DNA of 64,000 nt from Delphinus delphis (GCF_949987515.2 NC_082697.1:22637730-22701729), one strand, 5' to 3'. Positions 22,054-32,305 are shown, counted from the stretch's first letter. Numbers and translations are program-made. The notes: generated by a model from the sequence alone, not told the origin.

Positions 22054-23918
22054 TCTTTATTGGAGTATAATTGCTTTACAATGGTGTGTTAGTCTCTGCT
22101 TTATAATGAAGTGAACCAGCTATACATATACATATGTTCCCCTATCTCCTCACTCTTGCGTCTCCCTCCCACCCCCCCCCTCCCACCCCTCTAGGTGGTC
22201 ACAAAGCACCGAGCTGATCTCCCTGTGCTATGCGGCTGCTTCCCACTAGCCATCAATTTTACATTTGGTAGTGTATATATGTCCATGCCACTCTCTCACT
22301 TCGTCCCAGCTTACCCTTCCCCCTCCCTGTGTCCTCAAGTCCATTCTCTACCTCTGCGTCTTTATTCCTGTCCTGCCCATAGGTTCTTCAGAACCATTTA
22401 AAAATTTTTTTTTTAGATTCCATATATATGTGTTAGCATACGGTATTTGCTTTTCTCTTTCTGACTTACTTCACTCTGTATGACAGACTAGGTCCATCCA
22501 CCTCACTACAAATAACTGTTTCGTTTCTTTTTATGCTGAGTAATTTGTATTTAATTTTTGATAGTTTGATTAATATGTCTTGGTGTGTTTCTCCTTGGAT
22601 TTATCCTGTATGGGACTCTCTGTGCTTCCTGGACTTGACTATTTCCTTTCCCATATTAGGGAAGTTTTCAACTATAATCTCTTCAAATATTTTCTCAGTC
22701 CCTTTCTTTTTCTCTTCTTCTGGGACCCCTATAATTCGAATGTTGGTGTGTTTAATGTTGTCCCAGAGATCTCTGAGACTGTCCTCAGTTCTTTTCATTC
22801 TTTTTTCTTTATTCTGCTCTGCAGTAGTTATTTCCACTATTTTATCTTCCAGGTCACTTATCCATTCTTCTGCCTCAGTTATTCTGCTATTGATCCCTTC
22901 TAGAGAATTTTTAATTTCATTTATTGTGTTGTTCATCATTGTCTGTTTGCTCTGTAGTTCTTCTAGGTCCTTGTTAAACGTTTCTTGTATTTTCTCCATT
23001 CTATTTCCAAGATTTTGCATCATCTTTACTATCATTATTCTGAATTCCTTTTCAGGTAGACTGCCTATTTCCTCTTCATTTGTTTGGTCTGGTGAGTTTT
23101 TACCTTGCTCCTTCATCTGCTGTGTTTTTCTGTCTTCTCATTTTGTGTTTGGGGTGTCTTCTCTTACTGTGTTTGGGGTCTCCTTTTCTCAGGCTGCAGG
23201 TTCGTAGTTCCCGCTGTTTTTGGTGTCTGTTCCCAGTGGCTAAGGATGGTTCAGTGGGCTGTGTAGGCTTCCTGGTGGAGTGGACTGGTGCCTGTGTTCT
23301 GGTGGATGAGGCTGGATCTTGTCTTTCTGGTGGGCAGGACCGCGTCTGGTGGTGTGTTTTGGGGTGTCTGTGACCTTATGATTTTAGGCAGCCTCTCTGC
23401 TAATAGGTGAGGTTGTGTTCCTGTCTTGCTAGTTGTTTGGCATAGAGTGTCCAGCACTGTAGCTTGCTGGTCATTGAGTGGAGCTGGGTCTTAGCGCTGA
23501 GATGGAGATCTCTGGGAGACCTCTCGCCGACTGATATTATGTGGAGCCGGGAGGTCTCTGGTGGACCAATGTCCTGAACTCGGCTCTCCCACCTCAGAGG
23601 CACAGGCCTGACACCGGCCCGAGCACCAAGACCCTGTCAGCCACACGGCTTTTCACTCCCTTTAACACAATGCTGACCTGACTCAGACTCAGATCCCCTC
23701 CTGGGGCTACACGCGCCTCTGGGTGACGCCACATGGCAGAGCTCCTGGTCTCCACGCCTCCTTCACGGTGGTCTTTCCGGATGCAGCCTGGCGAGGGTTG
23801 CCGTCAGCTCCTTTGTCCGAGGGAAACCGTTCATGTCAGGAGCTTACCGACTCTCGGGCCCCATGTTTAGTGTGGGCAGCTGTGCCCGGAGGCCCATCTT
23901 GGGCTCAGAGGCACCGGT
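22054..23918 (-). mobile_element. L1 with internal deletion (5' region joined to 3' end)
   Basis: Antisense L1 of about 1.87 kb bounded by a perfect 13-bp target-site duplication (gtcctaagtgtca, 22041-22053 and 23919-23931). Read on the minus strand it has a 5' leader (about 23918-23120), an ORF1 part (about 23120-22545), then an abrupt switch near 22540-22550 to the last few hundred bases of L1 (end of ORF2 and 3' UTR), finishing at the usual ..actccaataaaga. The rest of ORF1 and nearly all of ORF2 are absent. There is almost no poly(A) between the 3' end and the duplication. Because one duplication flanks the whole, this is one insertion, deleted before, during or after integration. It cannot encode the L1 machinery. 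Confidence 0.88.
22601..23116 (-). pseudogene. L1 ORF1 fragment (coiled coil and start of RRM)
   Basis: A 171-codon frame with an acidic/basic N-terminal segment (NEEEIGSLPEKEFRI), a long heptad-rich coiled coil (about residues 40-125) and the start of the RNA-recognition domain (NIRIIGVPEEE). In intact L1 this protein trimerises through the coiled coil and binds L1 RNA. Here the frame stops before the RRM is complete and the C-terminal domain is missing, so it is a non-functional piece of the internally deleted element at 22054-23918. Confidence 0.85.
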
Positions 23919-24129
23919 GTCCTAAGTGTCACTCTGATTGGACTTACTTATGTCATATGCCCATCCAGGAACCAGTCACTGTGCCTGGGGGATGGAAAAC
24001 ACTGATTGGCTTAGCCTGGGTCATGTGCTCTATCCCTGAGTGGGGGAGGTAGAGTCAGTTTCCAGGAAACCACGTGGTCTCCCAGTGAAAATCAGGGTCT
24101 GGCAGGATGGTGGAAAAAAGGGAGGAATG

Positions 24130-24595
24130 CAAGAAAAGCAAAAGTATGTGCCCCTCCAAAGACTTGTACGTGAATATCCATAGCAGCGTTATTCATAATA
24201 GCCCCAAATCCAAATTCCCATCAAGCAGTGAACAGATAAACAAAATGTCATATATCCATAAGATGAATACCACTCAGCACTAAAAGGGAAAGAAGTACTG
24301 ATATATGCAACAACGTAGATGAACATAAAAAACAATACGCTGAGTGGAGGAAGTTAGACACAAAGACTACATATTATGTTTCCACTTATAGGAACCTTCT
24401 AGAAAAGGTAAAACTAGAAAACAGATCAGTGGTTGCCTGGGGCCCGGGATGGGAGTGGGGATTGACTGCAAATGTGCACAAGGGGATTTGGGATTGTGGT
24501 AACTATAAGTTTATTAAATCTCATCCAAATGAATAACATAAGTAAACTTTAGGGTATGCAAATTATACCTCAGTAAAGCTGTTTTTAAAAAAGGC
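24130..24595 (+). mobile_element. Old L1 3' end
   Basis: Starts in the ORF2 C-terminal region (..cttgtacgtgaatatccatagcagc..), passes the ..agtggttgcctgggg.. 3' UTR and ends ..cctcagtaaagctgttttt. A separate, older insertion than the nearby internally deleted L1, and in the opposite orientation. Confidence 0.85.
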
Positions 24596-24599
24596 TGAT

Positions 24600-25150
24600 G
24601 GGGGCAAAGAGGATGCTATGGCTATTAGGGTCCACGCAGAGAACGATGGTGCCACTCACGAATCAGGGGACAGAGAGGCAAGGGCAGGCTTGAGGGCAAA
24701 TGCTGAGGTCCCTCTGGACAGGCTGAGCAGGAGGTGCTTCTGGGACATCGGGAGTGCCATCCAGCAGAGCTCCGGGTAAAGGGAGGGGATGGAGCTGGGG
24801 GTCTGGGGGATGGTGGGTGTTCAGAAGGACACTGAAGCGGTGGCAGTGGATGAGTCCCCCCGAAAGGGTGTGGTCTGAGAAGAGAAGGCTGCCACGATAG
24901 AGCCCTGAGAAGCAGAAACATCTCGTGGACCAACAGAGGAAGGGAAACCGGCTAAGGCATGAGATACTTTGATAGCCAGAGAAGCTAGCAGAGGTCCCAG
25001 TCAGGGCACGCGCCAATGCCCAGAGCACAACGACCACGGAAGGGTGAGATGTGATCCAGGCTGCGGTGGGTGAGGAATACAAGGGGTCGGTGAGCATAGT
25101 CAACACCGCTGAGAAGCTCAGCTGGCGAGGGAAGGAGGAAGCGGGGTAGC
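24600..25150 (-). repeat. L2, antisense
   Basis: ..gagaagagaaggctgccacg.., ..gatagagccctgagaagc.., ..ggtgagcatagtcaacaccgc: degraded antisense L2 interior. The 226-codon antisense frame across it is L2 noise. Confidence 0.55.
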
Positions 25151-25594
25151 TGCGGGCAGGGCGGAAACCAAAGGCAGAAGCAGTGGGCACAGTCCACACT
25201 CTTGATAGGTGTGGCTGGGAAGAGGAGGAGACAGGCGGTGTGGGGCGGCTGCAGCCACTCCAAGGTCCATGACACTCCTGGAACCGGGCCACCTGCCCGT
25301 CACCCACGCCGCCACGCCCCATCAAGCCACCCCAGCTACTCACACTGGGGAGACACAGCTCTTGCTGGGGCTGGCTCCCAACCTGCCCTGGCCACTGTCC
25401 GCTGACCAGCAGTGTGGATGCATCTCAAGTGTGGCCGGGCTGGACATGGAGGTGACGGCACTTAATGGTGCAGAGGATGGCTCTCGGGCATCGCTCCGAC
25501 CTTTTCTCCAGACCACACCCACAGGGTCCTGGCCCTCGGAGACGAATTCTGGGAGTGCTTTGTGTGACAGCTTTGTGTGAAATGTCAAGTGGGA

Positions 25595-25742
25595 GGGAAT
25601 TCCCTGGTGGTCCAGTGGTTAGGACTCAGCGCTTCCACTGCCATGGCCCGGGTTCAATCCCTGGTCAGGGAACTAAGATTCCACAAGCCGTGCTACAGCC
25701 AAATAAATAAATAAATAAATAGAGGGTTAAAAAAAAAAAAAA
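25595..25742 (+). repeat. CHR SINE 7 (short form, young-looking)
   Basis: Head gggaattccctggtggtcc, B-box ggttcaatccctgg, AAAT tail and an intact A-run. A 16-bp perfect duplication, gaaatgtcaagtggga, lies at 25579-25594 and 25743-25758. Confidence 0.95.
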
Positions 25743-25919
25743 GAAATGTCAAGTGGGAGAACCTTCTCGACACTACCTTCACTTTAGGTCTGGGCATCAC
25801 CCCCCCCCCCCCACCTGATAACCCAGATGCCCATCAGCCCCAGGGGGCATGAGACTGGTACCGGTCAGCCTATTTTTCCAATTCTACCCACAGCTATCAG
25901 TTGGCTCCTCCCCACAGCC

Positions 25920-26055
25920 CTGACAGGTTGTCATCATTACATCCATCTGGCTGACAAGGAGAATGAGACTCAGAGAGGTTGAGTGGCTCAGCTAAGGTCA
26001 CACAGCAAGTGAGTAGCACAAGTGGGTTTGGTACCCAGGTCAACCTGCCTCAAGA
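25920..26055 (-). repeat. MIR
   Basis: ..gacaaggagaatgagactcag.., ..taaggtcacacagcaagtg..: antisense MIR. Confidence 0.8.
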
Positions 26056-26149
26056 GCCTGCTCCCTTTCCCCCACTGACCCTTGACAAAGGGTGTGGAAA
26101 ACAAAAGAGGACGGCAGGAGGGGTGGGGGAGGGGAGGCCGGAGTTCTGA

Positions 26150-26270
26150 ATGGCAAAGTGGTGAACCAGGTTGGAACCCCAGTTCTGCCCCAGCTCCTGG
26201 GGCCAGGGTGAGTCACTCTCCCACACAAGGCCTCAGTTTCCCTAGCTGTACAATGAGCTCTTAGGTCCCT
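26150..26270 (+). repeat. MIR
   Basis: ..ggaaccccagttctgccc.., ..gcctcagtttccctagctg.., ..tacaatgagctctta. Confidence 0.7.
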
Positions 26271-26274
26271 TGTG

Positions 26275-27050
26275 GCTGTCGCATGCTGAGTTCTGTGACC
26301 AGGTGCTTATCGGAGACACTTCTGCCCTTTATGGTAGAAACAAAAAAACGCCCCTGGGAAGGTTAGCAGCAGGGAAAGGCCATGGTGGGGGGAAAAGGGT
26401 CTCCTCTACCAGGCCGGGCCCTGGAGGAGCTGCACCCAGGGAACATGGTCAAGCCCAGCCTATATGCTGGCTCAGCACTTCGCTGGGACAAAGGTCCAGC
26501 CTGATATCATTGTGCCTCTTGCAGGAGCTGCCCCGTCTCAGTCATCCCAGCAGGACCTGCCACGGCTTTGCATGAGTCTCTCCTCCTTTCAGCTGTGGCC
26601 TCCCTGTCTGCAATCCTCCAGTGAAGGAGCTTCTCCAGGCCAGCTTTCTCCCCACCCTCAGCTCCCCTGCCCACCCCTCCTCCCTGCTTCCACAACTGCA
26701 GGCCCTCTGGAGCCTCACGGCTGCCCTAGTGTCTCCATGGGCGATGCCTGAAGTCAGAGAGTCAAGACCTTCCAAAAGGAATCAGAGTCCCAGAGAGGGT
26801 AGGTGCCTAAGCAAGGCCACACAGCAGACACGGGGGGGCCAGCATGGAACCTGGGCCTCCTGACCACTCAGCTCATTTCTGTGGCCCCTTCCAATGGTTT
26901 TTATGATAGAAAATATTTTATTCTTCTTTATGTCTTTGTGTTATGTGTATAACTCAGACCCACATCCTGATCCTCAGTTCACCAGACATATTTACAGTCA
27001 CTCAAATGCTACTCCCTGAAGTGACCATGGCTCAGTCCCCTTTCTGCCCA
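26275..27050. other. No gene; antisense MIR piece near 26755-26865
   Basis: Only ..cagagtcccagagagggtagg.. and ..ggccacacagcagacac.. are assignable (MIR). Confidence 0.4.
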
Positions 27051-27129
27051 CACAGGTGACCTCACCCAGCCTTGTGGCTTTTAACACCCTCTCTCTCTCT
27101 GCCCCTCCCTCCTCCTCTTCCGTCCTCCT

Positions 27130-27918
27130 ATTCTCTCTCTCCTACATTCAATCCATCAGGAAATCGTGTTGTCCCTACCTCCAAGACATCTCCAGAATCC
27201 AACCACCCCTTGCCACCTCCACCTCTGCCACCTGGCCCCACCCACCATCGTCTCTCTCCTGGATTAGAGCTGTAGCCTCCCCATGGCCTCCCTGCCTCCA
27301 CCCTTGATCCCTTCAGCCTGGTCTCCACACAGTAGCCAGAGGATCCTGTTAAGATGCAAGTCTCTGCTCAAAGCCCTCAGGGCTCTCACCTCACTAGTAG
27401 TGAAAAGACAAAGACCATGCCTTGGTTTACAGGGCCAAACACATCTGGCCTCCATGTGCCCTCTGACCTCACCTCCTACCACTCTCCCCATCAAGTACCC
27501 TCTGTTCCCCCTATACTGGCCTCCCAGCTGTTCTTCCGTCACAATCCACTCCCACCCCAGGCCCTTTGCACTTGCTGTTTCCACCACCTGGAGCGCTGCT
27601 CCTTGGATAGCCACATGACTCCCACCCTCCCTCATTTCTTTGAAGTCTCTGCCAAAAGTCACCTCCTCAGAGAGGCCATCCTGGACCTGGACCCCCCTGT
27701 CTAGCCGTGCTCTCACTCTCTGTCCCTTTGCCCTGCTTTATAGCATGCAACACCACCCGGATTCTAGTACATCATATGTACTGGTTGGTTCGATGAGTCC
27801 CATCCTGAAAGTAAGCCCAGCAGGGAAGACACTATCTCTTTTCCTTACTGATGTATCTGGAGCCCCCAGCCCAGTGGCTGGGACATAGAAGATGCTCAAT
27901 AAATACTTATGACAGGAT
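27130..27918 (+). repeat. Long L2 ending beside the INPP1 retrocopy
   Basis: ..tagccagaggatcctgttaag.., ..aagccctcagggctctcacc.., ..ccaggccctttgcacttgc.., ..aaaagtcacctcctcagagagg.., ..ggctgggacatagaagatgc.., ..caataaatac. A nearly continuous L2; the retrocopy inserted just after its end. Long frames here are L2 text. Confidence 0.85.
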
Positions 27919-27930
27919 GAGCCCTAGCAC

Positions 27931-27945
27931 CTGCCCTAATGTCTT
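27931..27945. repeat. Target-site duplication, 3' side of INPP1 retrocopy
   Basis: 15-bp repeat ctgccctaatgtctt, identical to 29633-29647, directly abutting the poly(A) tract of the retrocopy. Confidence 0.95.
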
Positions 27946-29632
27946 TTTTTTTTTTTGCAGCACGAATATCAGTCATTTATTGACATTAACATTATGAACA
28001 CATATGGAAAAATGCTCCTCAAAAGAGGAAGGTGAACTTTGACTGTCAATAGGACAAAGCTGTCTTCAAAAGACAGAGAGGTGGAAACTAGGTTCACAGC
28101 TGGGTTTCGAGTCCCTGAGGATGGAGCTCGTCTATGTATGTGCATCCGCAGGCGCAAGGTGTCGGAGGAGGAGGCTCAGGGATGTCTCCAGCTGCTTCTT
28201 TGACCTGTAAGCGATTAGTCCTCCCTTGTTGGCCCACTGGTCCACTCCGGCAGCGCCTGTGTTTCCCACGTGGTACACCAACTGTGGCAAGTCAAGCCGC
28301 GAGTTGGGGTTTCTTTCCAAGCACCCTTTTAAGTCCACCATTCCCCCACCCGTGGCCCTGAGGATGGCGTGGGCAGCACAAGAGTCCCACTTGAACGTGG
28401 TATCTTCTGAGAAGATGTAAATGTCAACAAGGCCGAGGACAACACAGAGGCGCTTGCAACCAGCCCCAGCTGCCCGGAATGTGCGCTCTCCACACACACG
28501 TGACAGTGCCTTGATGGTCTCCTTTTCACTGGTACTAATGACATCTGAGAATGGGTGGGAGCATTCCGCCTCAGAGCTGGGGTTTTGGGTCACTTGGCTC
28601 TGCGTTTCACTGCTGTTTCTTGGAGAGACGGGAGGCAGAAATGAATGGATATTGGTCCCCATGTAAGAAAGGCCCCAGTAGCACTGTCCTTTCCACCTGA
28701 GGGTGTTTAGGTCTTGTGATACAAAAGGTTGGTTGATGACTCCCATCAGGGGCACCCCTGTCTGTATGTCATAGACACCAATTAAAATAGTGACACGCTG
28801 AAGTCCACTGGGGAAGATTCCTTGGTTGGATTTAATGTCAGCAGAACCTTTTAGATACTGATAAGTTGAATCTATAGGATCCACCCAAACTCCCAAAGTG
28901 TCCTGCGGAATGTTGATCTCTATTGCATCCAGAGCTGGGTCACTAAAGACAACGTCCTGATGTACAACCTTGGCTAATGCTTCAGATGCCAACTTGTTAC
29001 CATTAAGGACTTTGTTGAGAAGATCTACTGTTTCTTCCACTGTTGGACAAAGTCTCATGATAATCTTTTCCCCCAAATCATTTGTAAACTCATTGGATTC
29101 TTCTCCAAAAATTTTTTCCCCCAAGCCTGGAAACTTGTTCTCCGTATCCTGTTTTATAACTTCCTGTACCAGTACATCAGCCAGGGGCTTGAAATCAACT
29201 GCAAACTTCTTGTTCTTTTCTCCCTCTTTCTTTTCTTCTATCAGCAGCTGGAAGAGGGCTTGCATGCCCGGGCAATGTTGGCAGCTTTCTCAGAGACACA
29301 GAGCAGCTCCCGGAGGATACCTGACATTTCTGAACCTGGTTTTTCAGTTGCAGCGTCTGGTGGAATCGACACCCACCCTCCGGGCCATCAGCTTAAGCAA
29401 TATTAAATAACATTTTCCTTTGGTCATTTGAATTTAATCCTGTGCAATTTGTTACAACTCTCATTCGCATCAAGGGAAACCTAACCATCATCACTCTTCC
29501 GGAGAGGCGATGGGTGCGTGCTGGTCGCCCAGCCTGGGGACCCGGATCGGAGCAGGAAGGGAGGCTGTGGCGCCGAGGCGAGGGGGGGCGTAAAGAGGAA
29601 AGTGTATCACCTAAGCCGGGATGCGGAGCCCA
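27946..29632 (-). pseudogene. INPP1 (retrocopy): Processed retrocopy of INPP1 (inositol polyphosphate 1-phosphatase)
   Basis: A full mRNA-like copy with no introns: about 305 bases of 5' leader (29328-29632, GC- and CpG-rich at its far end), coding region, short 3' leader, an AATAAA signal (complement of 27976-27981) and a poly(A) run (T-run from 27946). It is flanked by a perfect 15-bp direct repeat, ctgccctaatgtctt, at 27931-27945 and 29633-29647, the mark of L1-driven retroposition. The parent enzyme is a cytosolic, Mg-dependent, lithium-inhibited phosphatase that removes the 1-phosphate from inositol 1,4-bisphosphate and 1,3,4-trisphosphate. The native start codon (29327-29325) is present and is followed by about 22 family-like codons, then about ten bases appear to be missing and that frame soon reaches a stop. 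The family assignment is firm; it rests on recognising the protein, not on a search. Whether it is transcribed cannot be seen. Confidence 0.95.
28132..29265 (-). CDS. 377-codon open frame of the INPP1 retrocopy, N-terminally shortened
   Basis: This frame runs without a stop from an ATG just after the frameshift to the natural C-terminus (ends ..DAHT). It covers all but roughly the first 24 residues of a parent of about 400. Metal-site residues known for INPP1 are all kept: Asp30 (parent Asp54), Glu55/Glu56 in FGEESNEF (79/80), Asp129, Ile131, Asp132 and Thr134 in DPIDST (153-158), and Asp294 in KWDSCAAHA (about 317). The lost N-terminal part is helical in the parent and carries no metal ligand. 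The ATG is not the native one; it overlaps the old Ala-Cys codons. No promoter was identified; the GC-rich retroposed leader is the only obvious candidate. It could be a young pseudogene whose frame has not yet decayed, or a selected retrogene. The sequence alone does not decide. Confidence 0.5.
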   Translation of the reverse strand: MQALFQLLIEEKKEGEKNKKFAVDFKPLADVLVQEVIKQDTENKFPGLGEKIFGEESNEFTNDLGEKIIMRLCPTVEETVDLLNKVLNGNKLASEALAKVVHQDVVFSDPALDAIEINIPQDTLGVWVDPIDSTYQYLKGSADIKSNQGIFPSGLQRVTILIGVYDIQTGVPLMGVINQPFVSQDLNTLRWKGQCYWGLSYMGTNIHSFLPPVSPRNSSETQSQVTQNPSSEAECSHPFSDVISTSEKETIKALSRVCGERTFRAAGAGCKRLCVVLGLVDIYIFSEDTTFKWDSCAAHAILRATGGGMVDLKGCLERNPNSRLDLPQLVYHVGNTGAAGVDQWANKGGLIAYRSKKQLETSLSLLLRHLAPADAHT

Positions 29633-29647
29633 CTGCCCTAATGTCTT
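29633..29647. repeat. Target-site duplication, 5' side of INPP1 retrocopy
   Basis: Second copy of ctgccctaatgtctt. It marks the 5' end of the inserted cDNA at 29632, so the copy appears to be 5'-complete or nearly so. Confidence 0.95.
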
Positions 29648-29699
29648 GTAGGGCATCTGCCATTTACAGCATCGTTACAATGACATGCCACGTCCTGCA

Positions 29700-29910
29700 A
29701 ACGGGCAGAGCTGACACGAAGATCAGGGTAATCCCAGCAGCAGCAGGGGATACTCGCTCCTCTGTGCCATGTAATCGGGTCTCCCTAACTCTGCGAACCC
29801 TCTTCCATTATCCCCATTTTACAGAGGGAACTGTAGGCTCTGAGAGGCAAAATGACTTGCCTGGGGTCAGAGAGGCAGCATGCATTAGAGTTGGCATTAA
29901 AATCTAGATC
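29700..29910 (-). repeat. MIR
   Basis: ..ccattatccccattttacag.., ..gtaggctctgagaggcaaaa.., ..ggcattaaaatctagatctg. Confidence 0.75.
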
Positions 29911-29914
29911 TGTT

Positions 29915-30200
29915 GGGCCCACAGACACCCCACCACAACTCTAGCTTCCCTGGCCTGGCATCTGAGCCCTCAGGTCTTCAGGGTTCCTGAGTTAGGGGCG
30001 CATGGTGCTGCCAGGTGACAGGTAGGGTGAAGTCACCCTGATGGGAACAATGCCCCCCTCTCCCCGCCAGACCAGCCTCTGGGGGCAGCAGAGGCCTCAC
30101 GCCCAAAGTAGGAGGGGCCAGGCATCAGTGACTACATCCCTCTCTGGCCTCTCCAAAGGGGAGACAGAGCCCTCAGCACACGTCACCTCCCTGCCATCTG
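29915..30200. other. No recognised feature
   Basis: GC-rich unique DNA. Confidence 0.4.
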
Positions 30201-30204
30201 CTGC

Positions 30205-30440
30205 TGGGACGCACTGAGTAATCACCTACTGTGTGCAGAGGTCTGTGCTGACACCGTGGGAACAAAAGGATGTCATCACCCACTCCCTCCCCACCTGCTG
30301 GTACTGTGGGCAAGCAAGCCCCTTGTCAGCCATCATATCATCTGATCGCCCCATAGAAATAACAGCTGAGTAATATCAGGCCCATTTTACAGGCCAAGAA
30401 AGCGAGGCCCACATTTTGTCAAGCACCTGCCAATCCAGGT
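30205..30440 (-). repeat. MIR
   Basis: ..atcacctactgtgtgcagagg.., ..ggcccattttacaggccaag. Confidence 0.7.
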
Positions 30441-31070
30441 ATCTAAAGAAGGTGAATTCTGAGTCTCAGAAGGGTCAGGACGGGGCAGGTGCTGGCATGA
30501 AGAGAGAATGTCCCCAGGGCCAGGATGATGGCTGAGATCGCAGGAGGCCACCCCCACTGCCCTGCCCAGGAGGGACTGTCTTCGCCACAACCCAGGCACT
30601 TGCTCAAGTCCCACAGCCCCGAGAAACTCATCCACTACCTCGTCTCTGCCCCACCCCCATCCACAGGGGAACTGCCTCTCCAGCACATAAGAAACTGGTG
30701 CCAATGGTGGGATGGAGCCAGCCAGGCCCAAGGTCAAATTGAGCAAGGGGGACAGACCAGGCTGTGCACATGCCAACGTCCTACTTCCCTGTGCAGATCA
30801 CTTTCCTGTCCCCAGGCACCTCCTTCAGAGACGCAGCTGGGGAAATCACGCAGCCGCCCAGGACTCCCATGCTGAAAATATGGCAACTGTGAGATGCTGA
30901 CACTCTTGTTCGCTTGAGGATGGGGGGCTGGCATGAGCACCACTGTGCCCGTTGGGGCTGCTCCTCCAGGGGCAGGAAAGTGGGGCTAGGGCGGGGAGGA
31001 TGTCGGTATGAGGAAGGCGGCCATCTCCTGGGGGTACCGGAGATGCTGCTCTCCCAGAAGCACCTTAGGG
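30440..31070. other. No recognised feature
   Basis: Frames up to 129 codons on both strands, none with recognisable content. Confidence 0.4.
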
Positions 31071-31071
31071 A

Positions 31072-31215
31072 ATTAAGCTTCCCAAGAAATAGCAATTATT
31101 GATAGATGCAATGACTTTATAATTTATCTTCCAAACCAAGAGCTTATAAGATTGAAAGGGAAGCTGTTAATAATTACTCCAGAACTGACCTGGGAAAATC
31201 ATGACATGGGCACAT
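31072..31215. promoter_or_regulatory. Candidate conserved non-coding element (homeodomain-site rich)
   Basis: An AT-rich island of about 140 bases in GC-rich surroundings, outside any repeat. It holds caattattgatag, ttataatttatc, gttaataattactcc and gcacattaattactg, i.e. several TAAT cores. Composition and site density are enhancer-like; conservation is not shown. Confidence 0.3.
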
Positions 31216-31310
31216 TAATTACTGAACACCTACTATGTGCCAGCATGAACGCTGGACACTTTGCGGGCACCATCAATCTTTATCCTCATAATGACCCATG
31301 AAAAGGCACT
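31208..31310 (-). repeat. MIR fragment
   Basis: ..gaacacctactatgtgccagc.., ..ctttatcctcataatgaccc. Confidence 0.75.
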
Positions 31311-31719
31311 GCAGCCACGCTGGCCTCCTCCCTGTTCCTCTGTCATGTCTGAGTTCCCACCACGAGAGCCCTTGTCTTGGGCTAAAGTACTGAAAGGTCC
31401 TGTTACAAGACACACCCCCTCACTGCCAGGACCCCATTCCCACCATAATCAACCCATTTTCAGCCACTGTGACTTGCCATTTCATAGGGAACAGACTTCA
31501 AGGTCAGGGTATGGATGAGAAAGAGGAGAAAGTGAATGGGGAAGACCTGGGACTGGGAAGGAGGATAATTGGTGTCAGGGGTTGAATAAATGGGTCCTAA
31601 GACCTTGTAGTGATGGAAGGAAGACAGAGAAAGGAAGTGAAAGGACTTGGATAAGGTGTAGCCTTCGAGGTCCTTGGTGAGCCGCATAAACTCCACCCAC
31701 TTCTCTGAATACATCGTCT

Positions 31720-31935
31720 ACTAGCTCATCCCACACCACACACCAGGCACAACCTGTTTTTCCTGCCTCCACCCCTTTGCGTGTGCTGCTCCCCCATCCA
31801 TGATTCCATCTGCCAATCTCAGCTGGGCAACATCCTCCCCACTCTTCAAGGCCTGCTTGAAACACCACTGCCTCCAGGAGGCCTTCCCTGATGGCTCCTC
31901 TTTAGGGTTTACCCCTCCCTCCCCTGGGCTCAGCA
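31720..31935 (+). repeat. L2 fragment
   Basis: ..cgtgtgctgctccccc.., ..cttcaaggcctgcttgaaac.., ..cctccaggaggccttccctg. Confidence 0.75.
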
Positions 31936-32305
31936 CCTGTTCAGGCTTCCAGTGTCTGTGGAGCGAGGCCCGAGGTCCTGCTGCCTTAGCAGCCCACCAG
32001 CCCGTGCTTGCAGGGCAGTTCATCACCGAACCCCTCTAGGCAGCCACAACGGTCTCCCACCAGTGATGACAAGCGTGGGGTGCTCATAATGGTGCAGACC
32101 CTGGACTCTGCCCACGGAGGTGCAGATCCCAGGAATCTCGACGGGGCCAGGAATCTGAAGTGTCAAGTCTCTCCAAGGGACTTCAGTATGTGCTAAATTT
32201 CAAGGCCCTCTAACAAGGCAGGTGAGGAGTAAATATCTGCTGGAATGAAAACCGTCTGCCCCTGATGTCCTGAAGGAAAGCCCTCATGAAGTGCCTGCAA
32301 ACGAG
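31936..32305. other. No recognised feature
   Basis: Unique DNA between L2 and MIR. Confidence 0.4.

Noticed and set aside
22533..23207. 224-codon plus frame rich in Ser/Leu/Phe, resembling a membrane protein
   Set aside because: It is the antisense of L1 ORF1 and leader; the hydrophobic look is a product of the T-rich antisense strand.
24663..25343. 226-codon minus frame
   Set aside because: Lies on antisense L2 sequence; no recognisable protein.
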